Shown: positions 49,962-60,100 of the stretch, in pieces | Layout of the letters: each line of letters opens with the position of its first letter | Position numbering within the stretch: position 1 is the first letter of the stretch | Source of the DNA: Sacculina carcini | Taxonomy: Eukaryota > Arthropoda > Thecostraca > Sacculinidae | Direction of reading: 5' to 3' | DNA: 64,000 nucleotides | Assembly (NCBI GenBank): GCA_916048095.2 | Contig: OU696573.1 | Coordinates: 1 to 64,000, forward strand | Position numbers and translations under genes: made by a program | Notes under the pieces: generated by a model | The model's database searches: none | Told to the model about the DNA's origin: nothing | What the model saw: the letters and a program-made list of their open reading frames with translations, nothing else

Positions 49962-52903
49962 GTGGCCAGCTGCCGGTGATCCACATCGACGTAAATGGCG
50001 TTCGCCGGCGTGCGCTGTTGGACACTGGCTGTTCGGTAAGCATCGCATTTAGAAATATATGTGATGACTGGCACGCAGAAAATATTCCAGTGCTCACATT
50101 GAGTCAAGATCGTTTTGTGTGTATCGGACGCGGAACAGTTTGTGTGCTGTGCCGCGGTGCCTCAAGATTTATAGATGTGCTAGTTGCCGATTCACGTCCG
50201 ATGGGTTTGGATATGATAATGGGTATGGACGCCATAGTCGCGCTTGGCGGAGTGTCGATCTGGGCTCCGGGAAAAGTGATGTTTGGAATTGGAAATTGTG
50301 AATCAGGATCGGTGATGAGAAATTCTGTCGCCGATTTTGCGTGTCCTGCTATGGCGTCTAACAGTGCTAATTTGAAAGTTGAGGAGTCAGATTTTGTAGT
50401 TGATTATGATGAAAATGATATGTCGTGGACAGCCAGGTGGAAGTGGGTGAATGGAGTAGAGCCTGGTTGCCTAAACAATTGTGTTGGTTTGTACCATGTG
50501 GGTGATCATCACCGAGCAGCTTTCGAAGACGAGCTGCAGTCGTGGATTGACGAAGGCTGGCTTATAAAGTATGACGAAGCACGACTTGGCCCTCCAAAAG
50601 GTTTGATACCATTGATGGCCGTGCCACAGCGTAAAAAAGTTAGGCCGGTCTTGGACTTTAGAGAAGTGAATGCTTTCATTGAGGCACATACTCGAGATGT
50701 TGATGTGTGTGGTGATGTCTTGAGAAAATGGAGGAGGCAAGGAGATAATGTCAGTGTTGTCGATCTGAAAAAAGCCTACCTCCAGATTAAGGTGCACCCT
50801 TCTTTGTGGTCTTATCAGACGGTAATAATACAAGGGCAGAGGTACTGTCTTACCAGGTTGGGGTTTGGGCTTAACGTGGCCCCTTTAATCATGAAAGCTG
50901 TACTGAAGGCCGTGATTCATCAAGATGAGCTTGTCGAGGCAGGAGCCATCCCGTATGTAGATGATGTGTTGGTGAATGAGGACATAGTAGGTGTTGATCA
51001 TGTGCGACGACATTTACTCAGATATGGACTGGTGTGCAAAGAAAGCGAGAAAGCCAAGGATGGCGCTAGACTTCTCGGTCTGAGAGTGTTTAATAGAAAA
51101 GGACAGTTGAGATGGTGTCGTGACAGTGCTGTATGTGACTTACCCGAGCGACTGACTCGACGAACTATATTTTCAGTATGTAGCAAATGGATAGGTCACT
51201 TACCTGTCGGAGGATGGCTGCGCGTGGCGACCGCATATATAAAAAGGATTGCAAATGAGAATAGTAAATCATGGGATGATGAGATTAAAAGCGAAGCTGT
51301 ACATCACTGTTTACAGCGGCTTAGAGCTCAGCTAGATCAACATGATCCCGCCTGTGGGCGGTGGGCTGTTCGAGGAAATAAAGCAAAAGTTTGGGTGGAT
51401 GCAAGTAGTCTCGCGTTGGGAGCAGCTATTGAAGTGAATGGTGAAATAGTGGAAGATGGCAGCTGGTTGAGGAAGGAAAATGTTCGACATATCAACATGG
51501 CTGAACTGGACGCCGTAATAAAAGGATTGAATTTGGCACTCGCGTGGGACATGAACAAAGTTGAATTGGTGACTGATTCGCTCACAGTGTACAGATGGGT
51601 CTCTGATCTATTGACAGACAAACAAAGGCTACGAACGAAAGCAGCTGGGGAAATGCTCGTTCGAAGAAGGTTGGATATTGTAAAGTCTTTGATTGAAGAG
51701 TATCGGTTGCAAGTGGAAATAAGTCTAGTGCCTTCAAAAGATAACAAAGCAGACCAGCTGACTCGGGTACCGACTGATTGGCTCGAAAGACAGCCCGCTC
51801 AAGCTTGTGTGTCCTGTTCCGCCGTGGCCATGCCAGTTGAAGCGAGAATTCGTGAAATTCACCACGAAATGGGTCACCCGGGTATTAAACGAACTTTGTA
51901 TTTCGCTAAAAGGTCTGGCTGTGAGGCGAGTAGAAACGACGTCAAAAGAGTAGTGTCTGCGTGTGATGTCTGCAAATCCATTGACCCTGCTCCCGTTCAA
52001 TGGCCGAAGGGTAGTACGGCTGTTGAAAAAGTGTGGGACCGCTTGGCAATGGACATTACTCATTTTCGAGGCAAGTCATATTTGACCTTAATTGACTGTG
52101 GGCCTTCTCGATTTGCCATCTGGCGCGAGTTACGCTCTCACAGTGTCGATAATGTTACAGACGTTCTGCAAGGCGTGTTTTACGACCGTGGTCCTCCAGA
52201 ATCGATCCTCACCGACAACGAAGCGTCATTCCGGAGTCAACGCTTTGTCCAGTTTGCCCATCAATGGGGAGTACAGGTCAGGTTCAGATGCGCATACGCT
52301 CCTTCTGGCAACGGATTAATAGAGCGCAATCACCGTACCGTTAAAGTAATTGCAACAAGAAAAAGATGCAGTGTCGCTGAGGCTGTTCATATTTACAACA
52401 TTACACCCCTGGACGACGTCTCTCACGGCAGTGCCCCAGCCTCTTTGATCTACAAGTACTGGGTCAGAATGAGATTCGTTGATAAACTCTCTGCAATGGA
52501 TGATGAGCCGGCGGCACCTAAGTTTAAAAAGGGTGATACAGTGTGGGTGAAGCCGCCAGGAGCACGATGTGATGACAGATATACAGAGGCTGTAGTGACT
52601 GATGTAGTGTCTGCTCAGTGTATTGAAGTAGATGGGATGTACAGACACGTTCGCGATGTGCGGTTGAAGAACGCGTGTACGGAAACCCGCATGAATGCAT
52701 CTGTGGACACGAGTGACGAAGACCTCGTCGTCCGTCTCCCTGCGGGTGATCAAACAACGTCCCAGATTGACAGTGGATCGGCCGGAGCCGGCTTGACACC
52801 GGATGATCGTGTGCCAATTCGTAGATCAGAGCGAATTCGTTCTAGGCGTGGAAGAGGCCGTGTGTGCCATTTGTGTGATTGTAATAATCAGGAGGAGGTG
52901 TGA
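49913..52903 (+). CDS. pol: Pol polyprotein: protease, RT, RNase H, integrase
   Basis: Read by -1 frameshift from gag; the first pol codon after the slip is at 49913, although the frame is open from 49886. Protease: LLDTGCSVSI near 50015. Reverse transcriptase: PVLDFREVNAF near 50640, VVDLKKAYLQIKVHP, GFGLNVAP, catalytic YVDD at 50954-50965. RNase H: WVDASSLALGAA, INMAELDA, VTDSLTV, DNKADQLT. Integrase: HHCC zinc site (HHEMGHPG, CDVC) and DDE residues in MDITHF, LTDNEASF and GLIERNHR. All catalytic residues are intact, so the element may be active. The TGA stop (52901-52903) lies inside the first five bases of the 3' LTR, so pol also encodes the polypurine tract. Confidence 0.96.
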   Translation, partial: RGRGKRVCAGLFSRSISGQLPVIHIDVNGVRRRALLDTGCSVSIAFRNICDDWHAENIPVLTLSQDRFVCIGRGTVCVLCRGASRFIDVLVADSRPMGLDMIMGMDAIVALGGVSIWAPGKVMFGIGNCESGSVMRNSVADFACPAMASNSANLKVEESDFVVDYDENDMSWTARWKWVNGVEPGCLNNCVGLYHVGDHHRAAFEDELQSWIDEGWLIKYDEARLGPPKGLIPLMAVPQRKKVRPVLDFREVNAFIEAHTRDVDVCGDVLRKWRRQGDNVSVVDLKKAYLQIKVHPSLWSYQTVIIQGQRYCLTRLGFGLNVAPLIMKAVLKAVIHQDELVEAGAIPYVDDVLVNEDIVGVDHVRRHLLRYGLVCKESEKAKDGARLLGLRVFNRKGQLRWCRDSAVCDLPERLTRRTIFSVCSKWIGHLPVGGWLRVATAYIKRIANENSKSWDDEIKSEAVHHCLQRLRAQLDQHDPACGRWAVRGNKAKVWVDASSLALGAAIEVNGEIVEDGSWLRKENVRHINMAELDAVIKGLNLALAWDMNKVELVTDSLTVYRWVSDLLTDKQRLRTKAAGEMLVRRRLDIVKSLIEEYRLQVEISLVPSKDNKADQLTRVPTDWLERQPAQACVSCSAVAMPVEARIREIHHEMGHPGIKRTLYFAKRSGCEASRNDVKRVVSACDVCKSIDPAPVQWPKGSTAVEKVWDRLAMDITHFRGKSYLTLIDCGPSRFAIWRELRSHSVDNVTDVLQGVFYDRGPPESILTDNEASFRSQRFVQFAHQWGVQVRFRCAYAPSGNGLIERNHRTVKVIATRKRCSVAEAVHIYNITPLDDVSHGSAPASLIYKYWVRMRFVDKLSAMDDEPAAPKFKKGDTVWVKPPGARCDDRYTEAVVTDVVSAQCIEVDGMYRHVRDVRLKNACTETRMNASVDTSDEDLVVRLPAGDQTTSQIDSGSAGAGLTPDDRVPIRRSERIRSRRGRGRVCHLCDCNNQEEV
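52889..52898 (+). promoter_or_regulatory. Polypurine tract
   Basis: CAGGAGGAGG directly before the 3' LTR is the expected plus-strand primer. It is also coding sequence, the last residues of Pol. Confidence 0.85.
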
Positions 52904-53132
52904 GTTTATTTAGATGTTGATATGAGAGAGGTGCTTTGATGAATATGTCACATGATGTTATTGTTTATACTTTGCCGTGATTAGAATTAACGGTATTGAC
53001 GGAGGTTTGAAATTCGTGAGTGTGCGAGGGAGGATGGTAATATGTGGTAGTGTAGTGTGAGAGTTTACATAATGTTTGCGTGATTGACTTGTTCCTGTTC
53101 TCGTTTTTACTATTGTTAAATATACTTCTACA
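52899..53132 (+). repeat. 3' LTR
   Basis: Identical to the 5' LTR. It ends 143 bp before the CRE-type site upstream of JUN and 383 bp before the JUN start codon. Confidence 0.97.
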
Positions 53133-53274
53133 GGTATAATACAGCGATAATATTTAATCCCTTCATTACATGCCACTGTAATAGGCCGTATATCGGGTGA
53201 GCGTGCATGCGTGAATATACCGTCCAACCGCTAGTTACAATCTCAGCCGCTGTTGTCGCTAGTCGTGTATCGCG

Positions 53275-53323
53275 TGACGTCATCGACTTGGTCCACCAAT
53301 CACGTCGTCGCCCGATGACGTGA
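53275..53323 (+). promoter_or_regulatory. JUN upstream region: two CRE/AP-1-type sites and a CCAAT box
   Basis: TGACGTCA at 53275-53282 is a perfect CRE. CCAAT is at 53296-53300. A second near-CRE TGACGTGA is at 53316-53323. The cluster is 190-240 bp upstream of the JUN ATG. In vertebrates the JUN promoter carries AP-1/CRE-like sites through which JUN regulates itself; a similar role here is inferred. Confidence 0.55.
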
Positions 53324-53515
53324 TCGAGCCATTTCTGGCTCGCCCATATGCTAACTACGTAGTTGTCTTCGATACGCTCAGTGTTCATTCGTGGCGCCTT
53401 GTGTGTGTGTCGTGTCGTATTTGACATACTGTAGAAATCAGGGTATACATTTTCTCACGTAGGTGGTGTGTAGTTGAGTTTGCGTGAATTAGCGCTCATT
53501 TAGGCTGTGAATGTG

Positions 53516-54514
53516 ATGACCACTACGACGAGTACCACCACGATAGCGAGCACGAGTTTGATTGGCTCACTTGAAGATGTGCACACTAAGAAGCGACGTC
53601 TTACACTCGATCTTAGTGGGACGTTGGGCGGTGGCGGCGCGGCTGCGACGACGGCAGGCGGTATCAAGCGGCCACTGTTGACTTCACCCGACGTGCGAAT
53701 GCTCAAGCTGGCCTCTCCCGAGCTGGAGCGTTTCATACTGCAGCAGAATGGCGGTGCTCTGCTTACAGCCACCCCGACGCCTGGTGGACCGTACGCACTG
53801 GCCAGTGTTCTGGCTGGTCGGCCTGTCACTGACGAGCAGGAGAGCTATGCTCGCGGTTTCATGGATGCACTGCAGGATCTACGCTACCAAGAGCAGCATC
53901 AACACCTGGCGTCGACGTGTGCGGATTCGTTGCATGCTGATTGCCGCAACGCCAGTGATGCCGTTGACAATGTGCATCAGCTGAATGTGCGTTCATCAGC
54001 CCTGTCGGCCGGGCCAAATAGCTTTTATCCGGACATGAGCACGCGGCATCTTCAGCGGCAAGCCTTAACGTTGCCACAGGTTAAACAGGAAGATCTGGGT
54101 GAGGGCAAATATATGCACGAGGTCTGTCCTGTACAGCAGCAAGTGCCAGTCGAAACACACCAGTCCGCATCACAGCAAGTCTGTCACATCAGTCGTCCAA
54201 GTTCTGCTTCGTCCAGTCACGTGTCGGATGATGCGTCGGCAGACTCAGCACCAGCCGTTGTGGGATCTTCGGACGATCAGCACCACCTCAAACTCGAACG
54301 CAAACGCATGCGCAACCGTATAGCGGCTACCAAATGTCGTCATCGCAAGTTGGAACGAATTTCACATTTGGAAGAGCAGGTAGAACATGTGAGGCGCGAT
54401 AATCGGCAGTTACACAATCTGGCTGCTTCGCTGCGGCGACAAGTGGACGATATGCGACGTGAAATCGTACACCATTCGCGCAGTGGTTGTCGAATAGCGC
54501 TTCCGACACTGTGA
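53516..54514 (+). CDS. JUN: JUN, AP-1 bZIP transcription factor, intronless
   Basis: A single-exon frame of 332 residues from ATG 53516; an upstream in-frame GTG is ignored. A JNK-docking-like site lies near residues 25-33 (KKRRLTLDL). Ser-Pro phospho-acceptors are at about S57 and S67 (LLTSPDV, LASPELERFILQ), matching Ser63/Ser73 of vertebrate c-Jun. The conserved VTDEQESYARGFMDAL follows. The bZIP basic region is 261-281 (NRIAATKCRHRKLER, with the redox-sensitive Cys). The zipper heptads are L285, V292, L299, L306, M313. The end SGCRIALPTL resembles the Jun tail. Length equals vertebrate JUN, which is also intronless. It lies on the same strand inside LRPPRC intron 12, so it must use its own promoter. 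Role: dimerises with Jun/Fos/ATF proteins at AP-1/CRE sites in the nucleus. Confidence 0.95.
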   Translation: MTTTTSTTTIASTSLIGSLEDVHTKKRRLTLDLSGTLGGGGAAATTAGGIKRPLLTSPDVRMLKLASPELERFILQQNGGALLTATPTPGGPYALASVLAGRPVTDEQESYARGFMDALQDLRYQEQHQHLASTCADSLHADCRNASDAVDNVHQLNVRSSALSAGPNSFYPDMSTRHLQRQALTLPQVKQEDLGEGKYMHEVCPVQQQVPVETHQSASQQVCHISRPSSASSSHVSDDASADSAPAVVGSSDDQHHLKLERKRMRNRIAATKCRHRKLERISHLEEQVEHVRRDNRQLHNLAASLRRQVDDMRREIVHHSRSGCRIALPTL

Positions 54515-54789
54515 TGTTCTTCTGTTATATATGCACTATGTTGTGATATGGAGCGCTTGTTTGCAAATACAGTATATTGTCCCGCTTTCGATCGAAACTT
54601 GGCATAGTTTTGTTTGATTTTGGGTTTTTGAGGTTTAAGGCACATTTGAGGCTAGTGAAGAGTTGGCTTATCACTTGAAAATATCGGCGGTCATCCTTGG
54701 GTCTGCAAGTAATCACTGTGGAACCTTCTTATTGTTTTTCAGTGTAGTTCTACCGTGAATATACTTGAATGTGGCGAAATAAGGGGGTA

Positions 54790-55133
54790 ACTACCGTTTC
54801 AGCCAACGAACCATTTTGGCCAACGCTCGGCGATCGCAATACGATGCGATGAATATCGACATTGGCTAAAATTGTACATGTGAGTGCATCTGACAGTGGC
54901 GTATCTAGTGACTGAAAGTTAATTGTATGTAGTTCATTGGTTTTCAAACTTGAACGATTAAACAAATCGTTAGGTTGGGTTAGGTAGATCCACCCGCTTA
55001 ACTTTCAGTCACTAGATACGCCACTGTCAGATGCACTCACGACATGTACCATTTTAGCCAACGTCGATATTCATCGCATCGTATTTCGACCGCCAAGCGT
55101 TGGCCAAAATGGTTCGTTGACTAAAACGGTAGT
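54790..55133. mobile_element. Palindromic MITE (344 bp)
   Basis: Long inverted repeats cover most of its length. The left end ACTACCGTTTCAGCCAACGA and right end TCGTTGACTAAAACGGTAGT are nearly complementary, and the inner pieces match too (CTAGTGACTGAAAGTTAA and its inverse). No clear target duplication is visible. A related partial copy lies at 12140-12290. Confidence 0.78.
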
Positions 55134-55469
55134 AGATCCGAAATAAGACAGGTAATACAGTTTGTTTGACGAAAGTTTCCGCCATAAGAATTAAAGCGTT
55201 ATACTCTTAGAACTGGCGTTTCCGTGGATTTCCAGTGGTTTGTGTACTTTTTGTTGAATTGTCTGCTGGAATCCAACTGGTTGGACGAAAGCAGCAGAAA
55301 AGGTTGGCAAATCGCTGATCAATGGTGTCAGCAATAGGAAATTTCAATCAATCAAGTGTATTAATCCACACAAAAGCGTCGCTTTTCATGGTGTGAATAC
55401 TTGTATAATAATAAATAAGCATACACATTCATACACTCGCACGCCCATACATGAATCCATTCACTAGAC

Positions 55470-56321
55470 CAGGAGTTCTCAACCTTTTGATGGTTCCATA
55501 CATGGGCGTAAATCCTGGGGGTATGGGGGGTATATAAACCCCCCGACAAATTGGCTGGGGGTATGAATATGCAATTATACCTTCGAGAATTCTGGTGAGC
55601 TCAGTTCATTGAGTATATTATCATCAAAATCAGCATAGAAGGCAAATGACAATAGACCAAAAAGTCAAGAAATTATAAATATGTGAAGAATTATATTAAG
55701 CAATACACTTTTCATTGGGGTAGGTGTTGTAATTGAATAGGCTGAAAATAGTATTAATATAGGGGGTATGGGAACCAAAATCCAGGGGTATGGGGTAGGG
55801 TATGTTATTTCCTAGTGATCCGTATCTAAAACACAGTAAATTCAAGCGATTAAAATACTCGTATGGAGGACATACTGACAAATAATAGGATTGGTGATAA
55901 TTATTTTATTAGTCAAGTAAGTGGGGAGTACGGGAGCATATTCGACAATGCATTGGGGGTATGGAACCATGGGCGTAGATTTGTGTCGAGGCTCGGGGGG
56001 ATGACATCCATCATGCATTAGTGTTCAAAGTTCGGCCAATTGCGTGGTACCCTCGAGCCTCGACACAAATCTACGCCCATGGTTCCATACCCCCAATGCA
56101 TTGTCGAATATGCTCCCGTACTCCCCACTTACTTGACTGTTCAAATAATTATCACCAATCCTATTATTTGTCAGTATGTCCTCCATACGAGTATTTTAAT
56201 CGCTTGAATTTACTGTGTTTTAGATACGGATCACTAGGAAATTACATACCCTACCCCATACCCCTGGATTTTGGTTCCCATACCCCCAAGGGGTATGAAT
56301 ACCCCTCGTTAAGAACCCCTG
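55470..56321. mobile_element. Non-autonomous hAT element (852 bp) containing a giant hairpin
   Basis: The left end is CAGGAGTTCTCAACC and the right end GTTAAGAACCCCTG, flanked by the 8-bp duplication CACTAGAC (55462-55469, 56322-56329). Inside, 55761-55997 and 56054-56289 are inverted copies of about 236 bp with only a few differences, separated by about 56 nt. Confidence 0.9.
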
Positions 56322-56329
56322 CACTAGAC

Positions 56330-57119
56330 TGTACGAGACATATACTCGTATACCAGACTGAACATGAACGTGTATAAACAAACAACACCAACGAATTTGA
56401 ATCACAATGATAACATCTACCTTGAGAAAACAAGTGTCTTTATAAGTCGTCCATCAGCTTGGTAATCATTTGTTTTTTTTAAATGATGCAAGTTGGTATT
56501 TGCTTGACCTGTTTTCAAGTGGTTCCAGCAAGTGACTCCATCGTGAGTTAAACGAAATCTTCTACATCTTGTTCTACAGGACTGTACCAAGAAATTATGA
56601 AAATGACATTTGTTCACAATGAACATATTTTGCAGTACCTTTGGCAGCATGTTGTTGTAGGCTTTATATAAAGTAGTTATTTTATTTAAAGTAACTAATT
56701 TTTCCAGTACCCTATTTTGTAGGCGTGTTTCGCCCGAAGCATATCTGTAACGTGAATGAAAAGTTTCTAGGATTAAATTGAGTTAACTAAAAATGATTGT
56801 ATCACAGCCGGTCGAGTGTTTGAAATTAGTCGGTCAATGATTCGAAATTCATTTTGCGTTTAGTACACGTTTGGTTATTTCTTCCTTGGAGTTGGTATCA
56901 GAGACATTGGCAGATCTTATCCCTTCCCCAAGGGCAATGCTTGGACCCCTTTATGAATTAAACACCATTATAAGGTAATTTTTAATATCACGCCTGAGGC
57001 AACGGGCCCCTCAACATTCGGGACCCCCGGGTCGGTGGGTTTGGGGGCGCTTGCCACGGGTCTAGGTGGTGTGCTTGGAATGACCAGGTTAAATATTAAT
57101 GTGCGGTATTTTTCTGCAG
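56330..57119. other. End of LRPPRC intron 12, no gene
   Basis: No coding signal is seen. A GC-richer patch near 57000-57070 (GGGCCCCTCAACATTCGGGA) may be another repeat. Confidence 0.5.
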
Positions 57120-60100
57120 GAAATTGAGCGTATTCAAGGAGGGCAGTTGTCAGTTGACGCATTGCGCGCGCTGGTTGAGTTCTCGGCCACTAGCGGAAAC
57201 TTCGATCAGACTCGTAATTTATTCGACCAGTGGACCAAACAGCATCCTGAGTCACTGGACGACGTATGCGTTCTGAATGCAGCTCGTCTTTTGCTAGTCA
57301 GTGGAACACCGATCGGTGAGTCATTATTAAGTTTGGACTAACTCTCCAATGATATTTTGCTATCGTTGGGCGATACAATGATTTTTCCCTCGCTGGCGAG
57401 GTATGCATCAATGCAGGGTCGGCTCTGGGTGATTGGAGACCCTATGCAAAGTGTATTCGGTGGCCCCTGATGAAACCAAAAATATAAACCTCATCAAAAA
57501 TACCAAAACTTTGCGTGCTTTGATGTCAGCAAAGTCTAGAATTAATTATGAATAATCCAGAGACACCACGATGTATATGGTCAATCTTTCATTACTAGCA
57601 AAATTTGAATAATTCTTCTCATGAGTGCAGTGTGAGGCCGGCCACTAATCGGAAGCTATGAGCCGGCCCTGATCAATGTTGAGTTTATTCTAATTCAACA
57701 ATTGACGTAAACATAATGTTGCTCGTATCCATTTCCATTGAGAAATTCGTGTCTTATTCGTGCTAGCAAATTGGTGCGATGTAAAAGTTTCATTTTATGA
57801 GTTAATATATAACTAGTAAACATTATTTGCGATAGAAATAAGACGTTAGTTGTTCGTACCACGTGTTATGATAGTTCGAGTTCAGTCAAAATCACACATA
57901 CAGTTTTCGATAACGAATAAATTATTGCGGAGGCGTTTGTAGTCGAGGTCATCAGTTTTATTAGACAAATCGTCTTCATTTGGAGACAATTTGTTAACAT
58001 AGTTTTGCACGGTATCATTGTTGATGTATTCTTTTAACAACTAGTGAGCGTGAATCATGCATTAGCATCCCGATATAGCAATGAATAATTTTTTATTTAG
58101 GATTTTGTGAGTGTGCTCAGCGAGTTGGAATCGACATCGGTAAATAATTTATGCTAGCAATGAAGATCGACGTCACTGGCGGATCCAGAGGGCTCAGGAG
58201 TCTGGAGCCCCCATAATGTGTTCATCAACTCCTCATTACCAAGAGATTTACCATAATGTGTTCATCAACTCCTCGTTAGCAAGAGATTTACCATAATGTG
58301 TTTATCAACTCCTCGTTGCCAAGAGATTTACCATAATGGCATGACTTTCACAAGCTACTTAGTCACTCATGCTTAATTTAGCCCCCCCTCCTCCCCCATT
58401 ACACTAGATCCGCCACTGATCGACGTAGAAGTGCAATCGAAATATCCCTAGTTGGTAAACTTTCAAATGTTGGCATTTAGTATATGGCTGAAAGTGACAA
58501 TCCTTATAGTTATATGCGGTTTGTGTGTGTGTGTGCAATTTTTTTGTGATATTGTGTTTGAATGATTGTGATTACTGAAACTGTTGCGATAATTTCCGAT
58601 GTTTCGCGTCAGCTGACATCATAAGTCTGCTGGCAAGTTGTCCTCGCGACGACCGGGGCGCCGATGAACGCGACGGTCTGACTGGACGTCGCGCTGGTGC
58701 TAGCATCGAGGAAGGCGCTTATTTCCGCAGTGTGTGGGCGTCGGTCAATGGCGTGTGTGAGACACGAAGCACCGACGATGCACGTGCTCTGCTGGATGCA
58801 CTAGTTACTCACGGATATATCACAGAGAAAACCCCACCTCTGTATGCGCTGCTGGTGCATGCACATCTCAAATCGTACGTGGTTTTCAGTCCAATGTTGC
58901 CTCGGTTGCAATTATATCTGATATTAAATAGCAGCAGTGTGCAATAACAATAATAAAGTCACCTTGGCCACTTAAACCTGAAATCGTGCATGGACACACA
59001 CAGTCATAACTCTCAGTCAGTCTGTTTCGGGTATATTTTGATCTGATATTTTTGTGTAAACTTGAACATTTCAATCAGCTCATTCCAGTATATTTGGTAG
59101 TGTGTGCTTGAGTATATTTGCCGGTTTGCGGGTTCAACAAGCTGCCTGTGTGGTTTCAGTGGAGATCTAGCTTCGTGTACTGCTGAATGGAAGGAAATAG
59201 CGAAGCGTTTTCATGTTGTGCCGGGCAGACATCAAGTGATGAAGACATTGATTACCGCCGACGATTCTAAGCGGTGAGATTCATTAGTGCTTCTCCGTGT
59301 GTGTGTGTGCAGTAATGCCGCTACAATCAAATGTCTCGCATCTATTGAATGCTACTGTATATCCAACCAATAAAAGCCATGCGTTGTGCTTCACTTTTAA
59401 CGCATTTACAATCTTTTTAGGTTGTGTCCTATTCATTTTAGTTGAGTTTGCTTGATTTAAAATTATTTTCTTTATGAAAATTGTCTGGGTAGTGCAGATT
59501 CATTACAGTCCTTATTTTCTTGCACTTCTAATATCAATATGTATGTATATGGTTCGTATTGACGCTTCCTTATTATTTCAGTTGAATGTCGACTTTGACT
59601 ATGATAATGAACTTTTTTGAGGTCATATGGCGTTCCTTAGTGTAGAGTTTGTAAGTGTAAGTTGAAAGCGCGCGTGTGTGTGTGTATTAGTCTTCAGGAG
59701 GTGATAGATCTGAGTAATGAGGTGGTTGGTGAGATGGACACTCTGTATGACCTGGCACTTTGTCTCATAGAGTGTGGCAAGGCTCGTCACGCCAACAAAG
59801 TTCTGCTCACACCTGGCTTCAGGCGAGTTCTCTATGTCGTACCATTTCACTCGCTCTTTTGTCTCATCTAATTTTGCTGTGATTCCATTTTCGCGATAGA
59901 TATGGTCATTTGAATGTCGTAATGACGGGGATTGAATGAGCATGAGCTGAAAGATTGGTTCATTCCAGGGCTTCATGAATATCTACTCGCTTTGCCTAAC
60001 ATATTGTTTTGCATATTAGGTCATTATATCCAGCATAGATGTATTTTGATAAAATTTGTAATTTCACTTCGCCGATAATTCAGGAATATAAATATGACAT

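Larger units (their letters stand above)
48917..53132 (+). mobile_element. Complete, young Ty3/gypsy-type LTR retrotransposon
   Basis: Two 234-bp LTRs (48917-49150, 52899-53132) read identical base for base, begin TGTGAG and end TTCTACA. The 5-bp target duplication GGTAT flanks the element (48912-48916, 53133-53137). A purine tract GGAGGAGG directly precedes the 3' LTR. Domain order is gag, protease, reverse transcriptase, RNase H, integrase, hence Ty3/gypsy (Metaviridae). Identical LTRs and intact frames imply recent insertion. It sits in LRPPRC intron 12, upstream of JUN and on the same strand. Confidence 0.97.

Noticed and set aside
50471..52817. Antisense open frames within pol
   Set aside because: They are shadows of the strong plus-strand pol frame, without motifs of their own.
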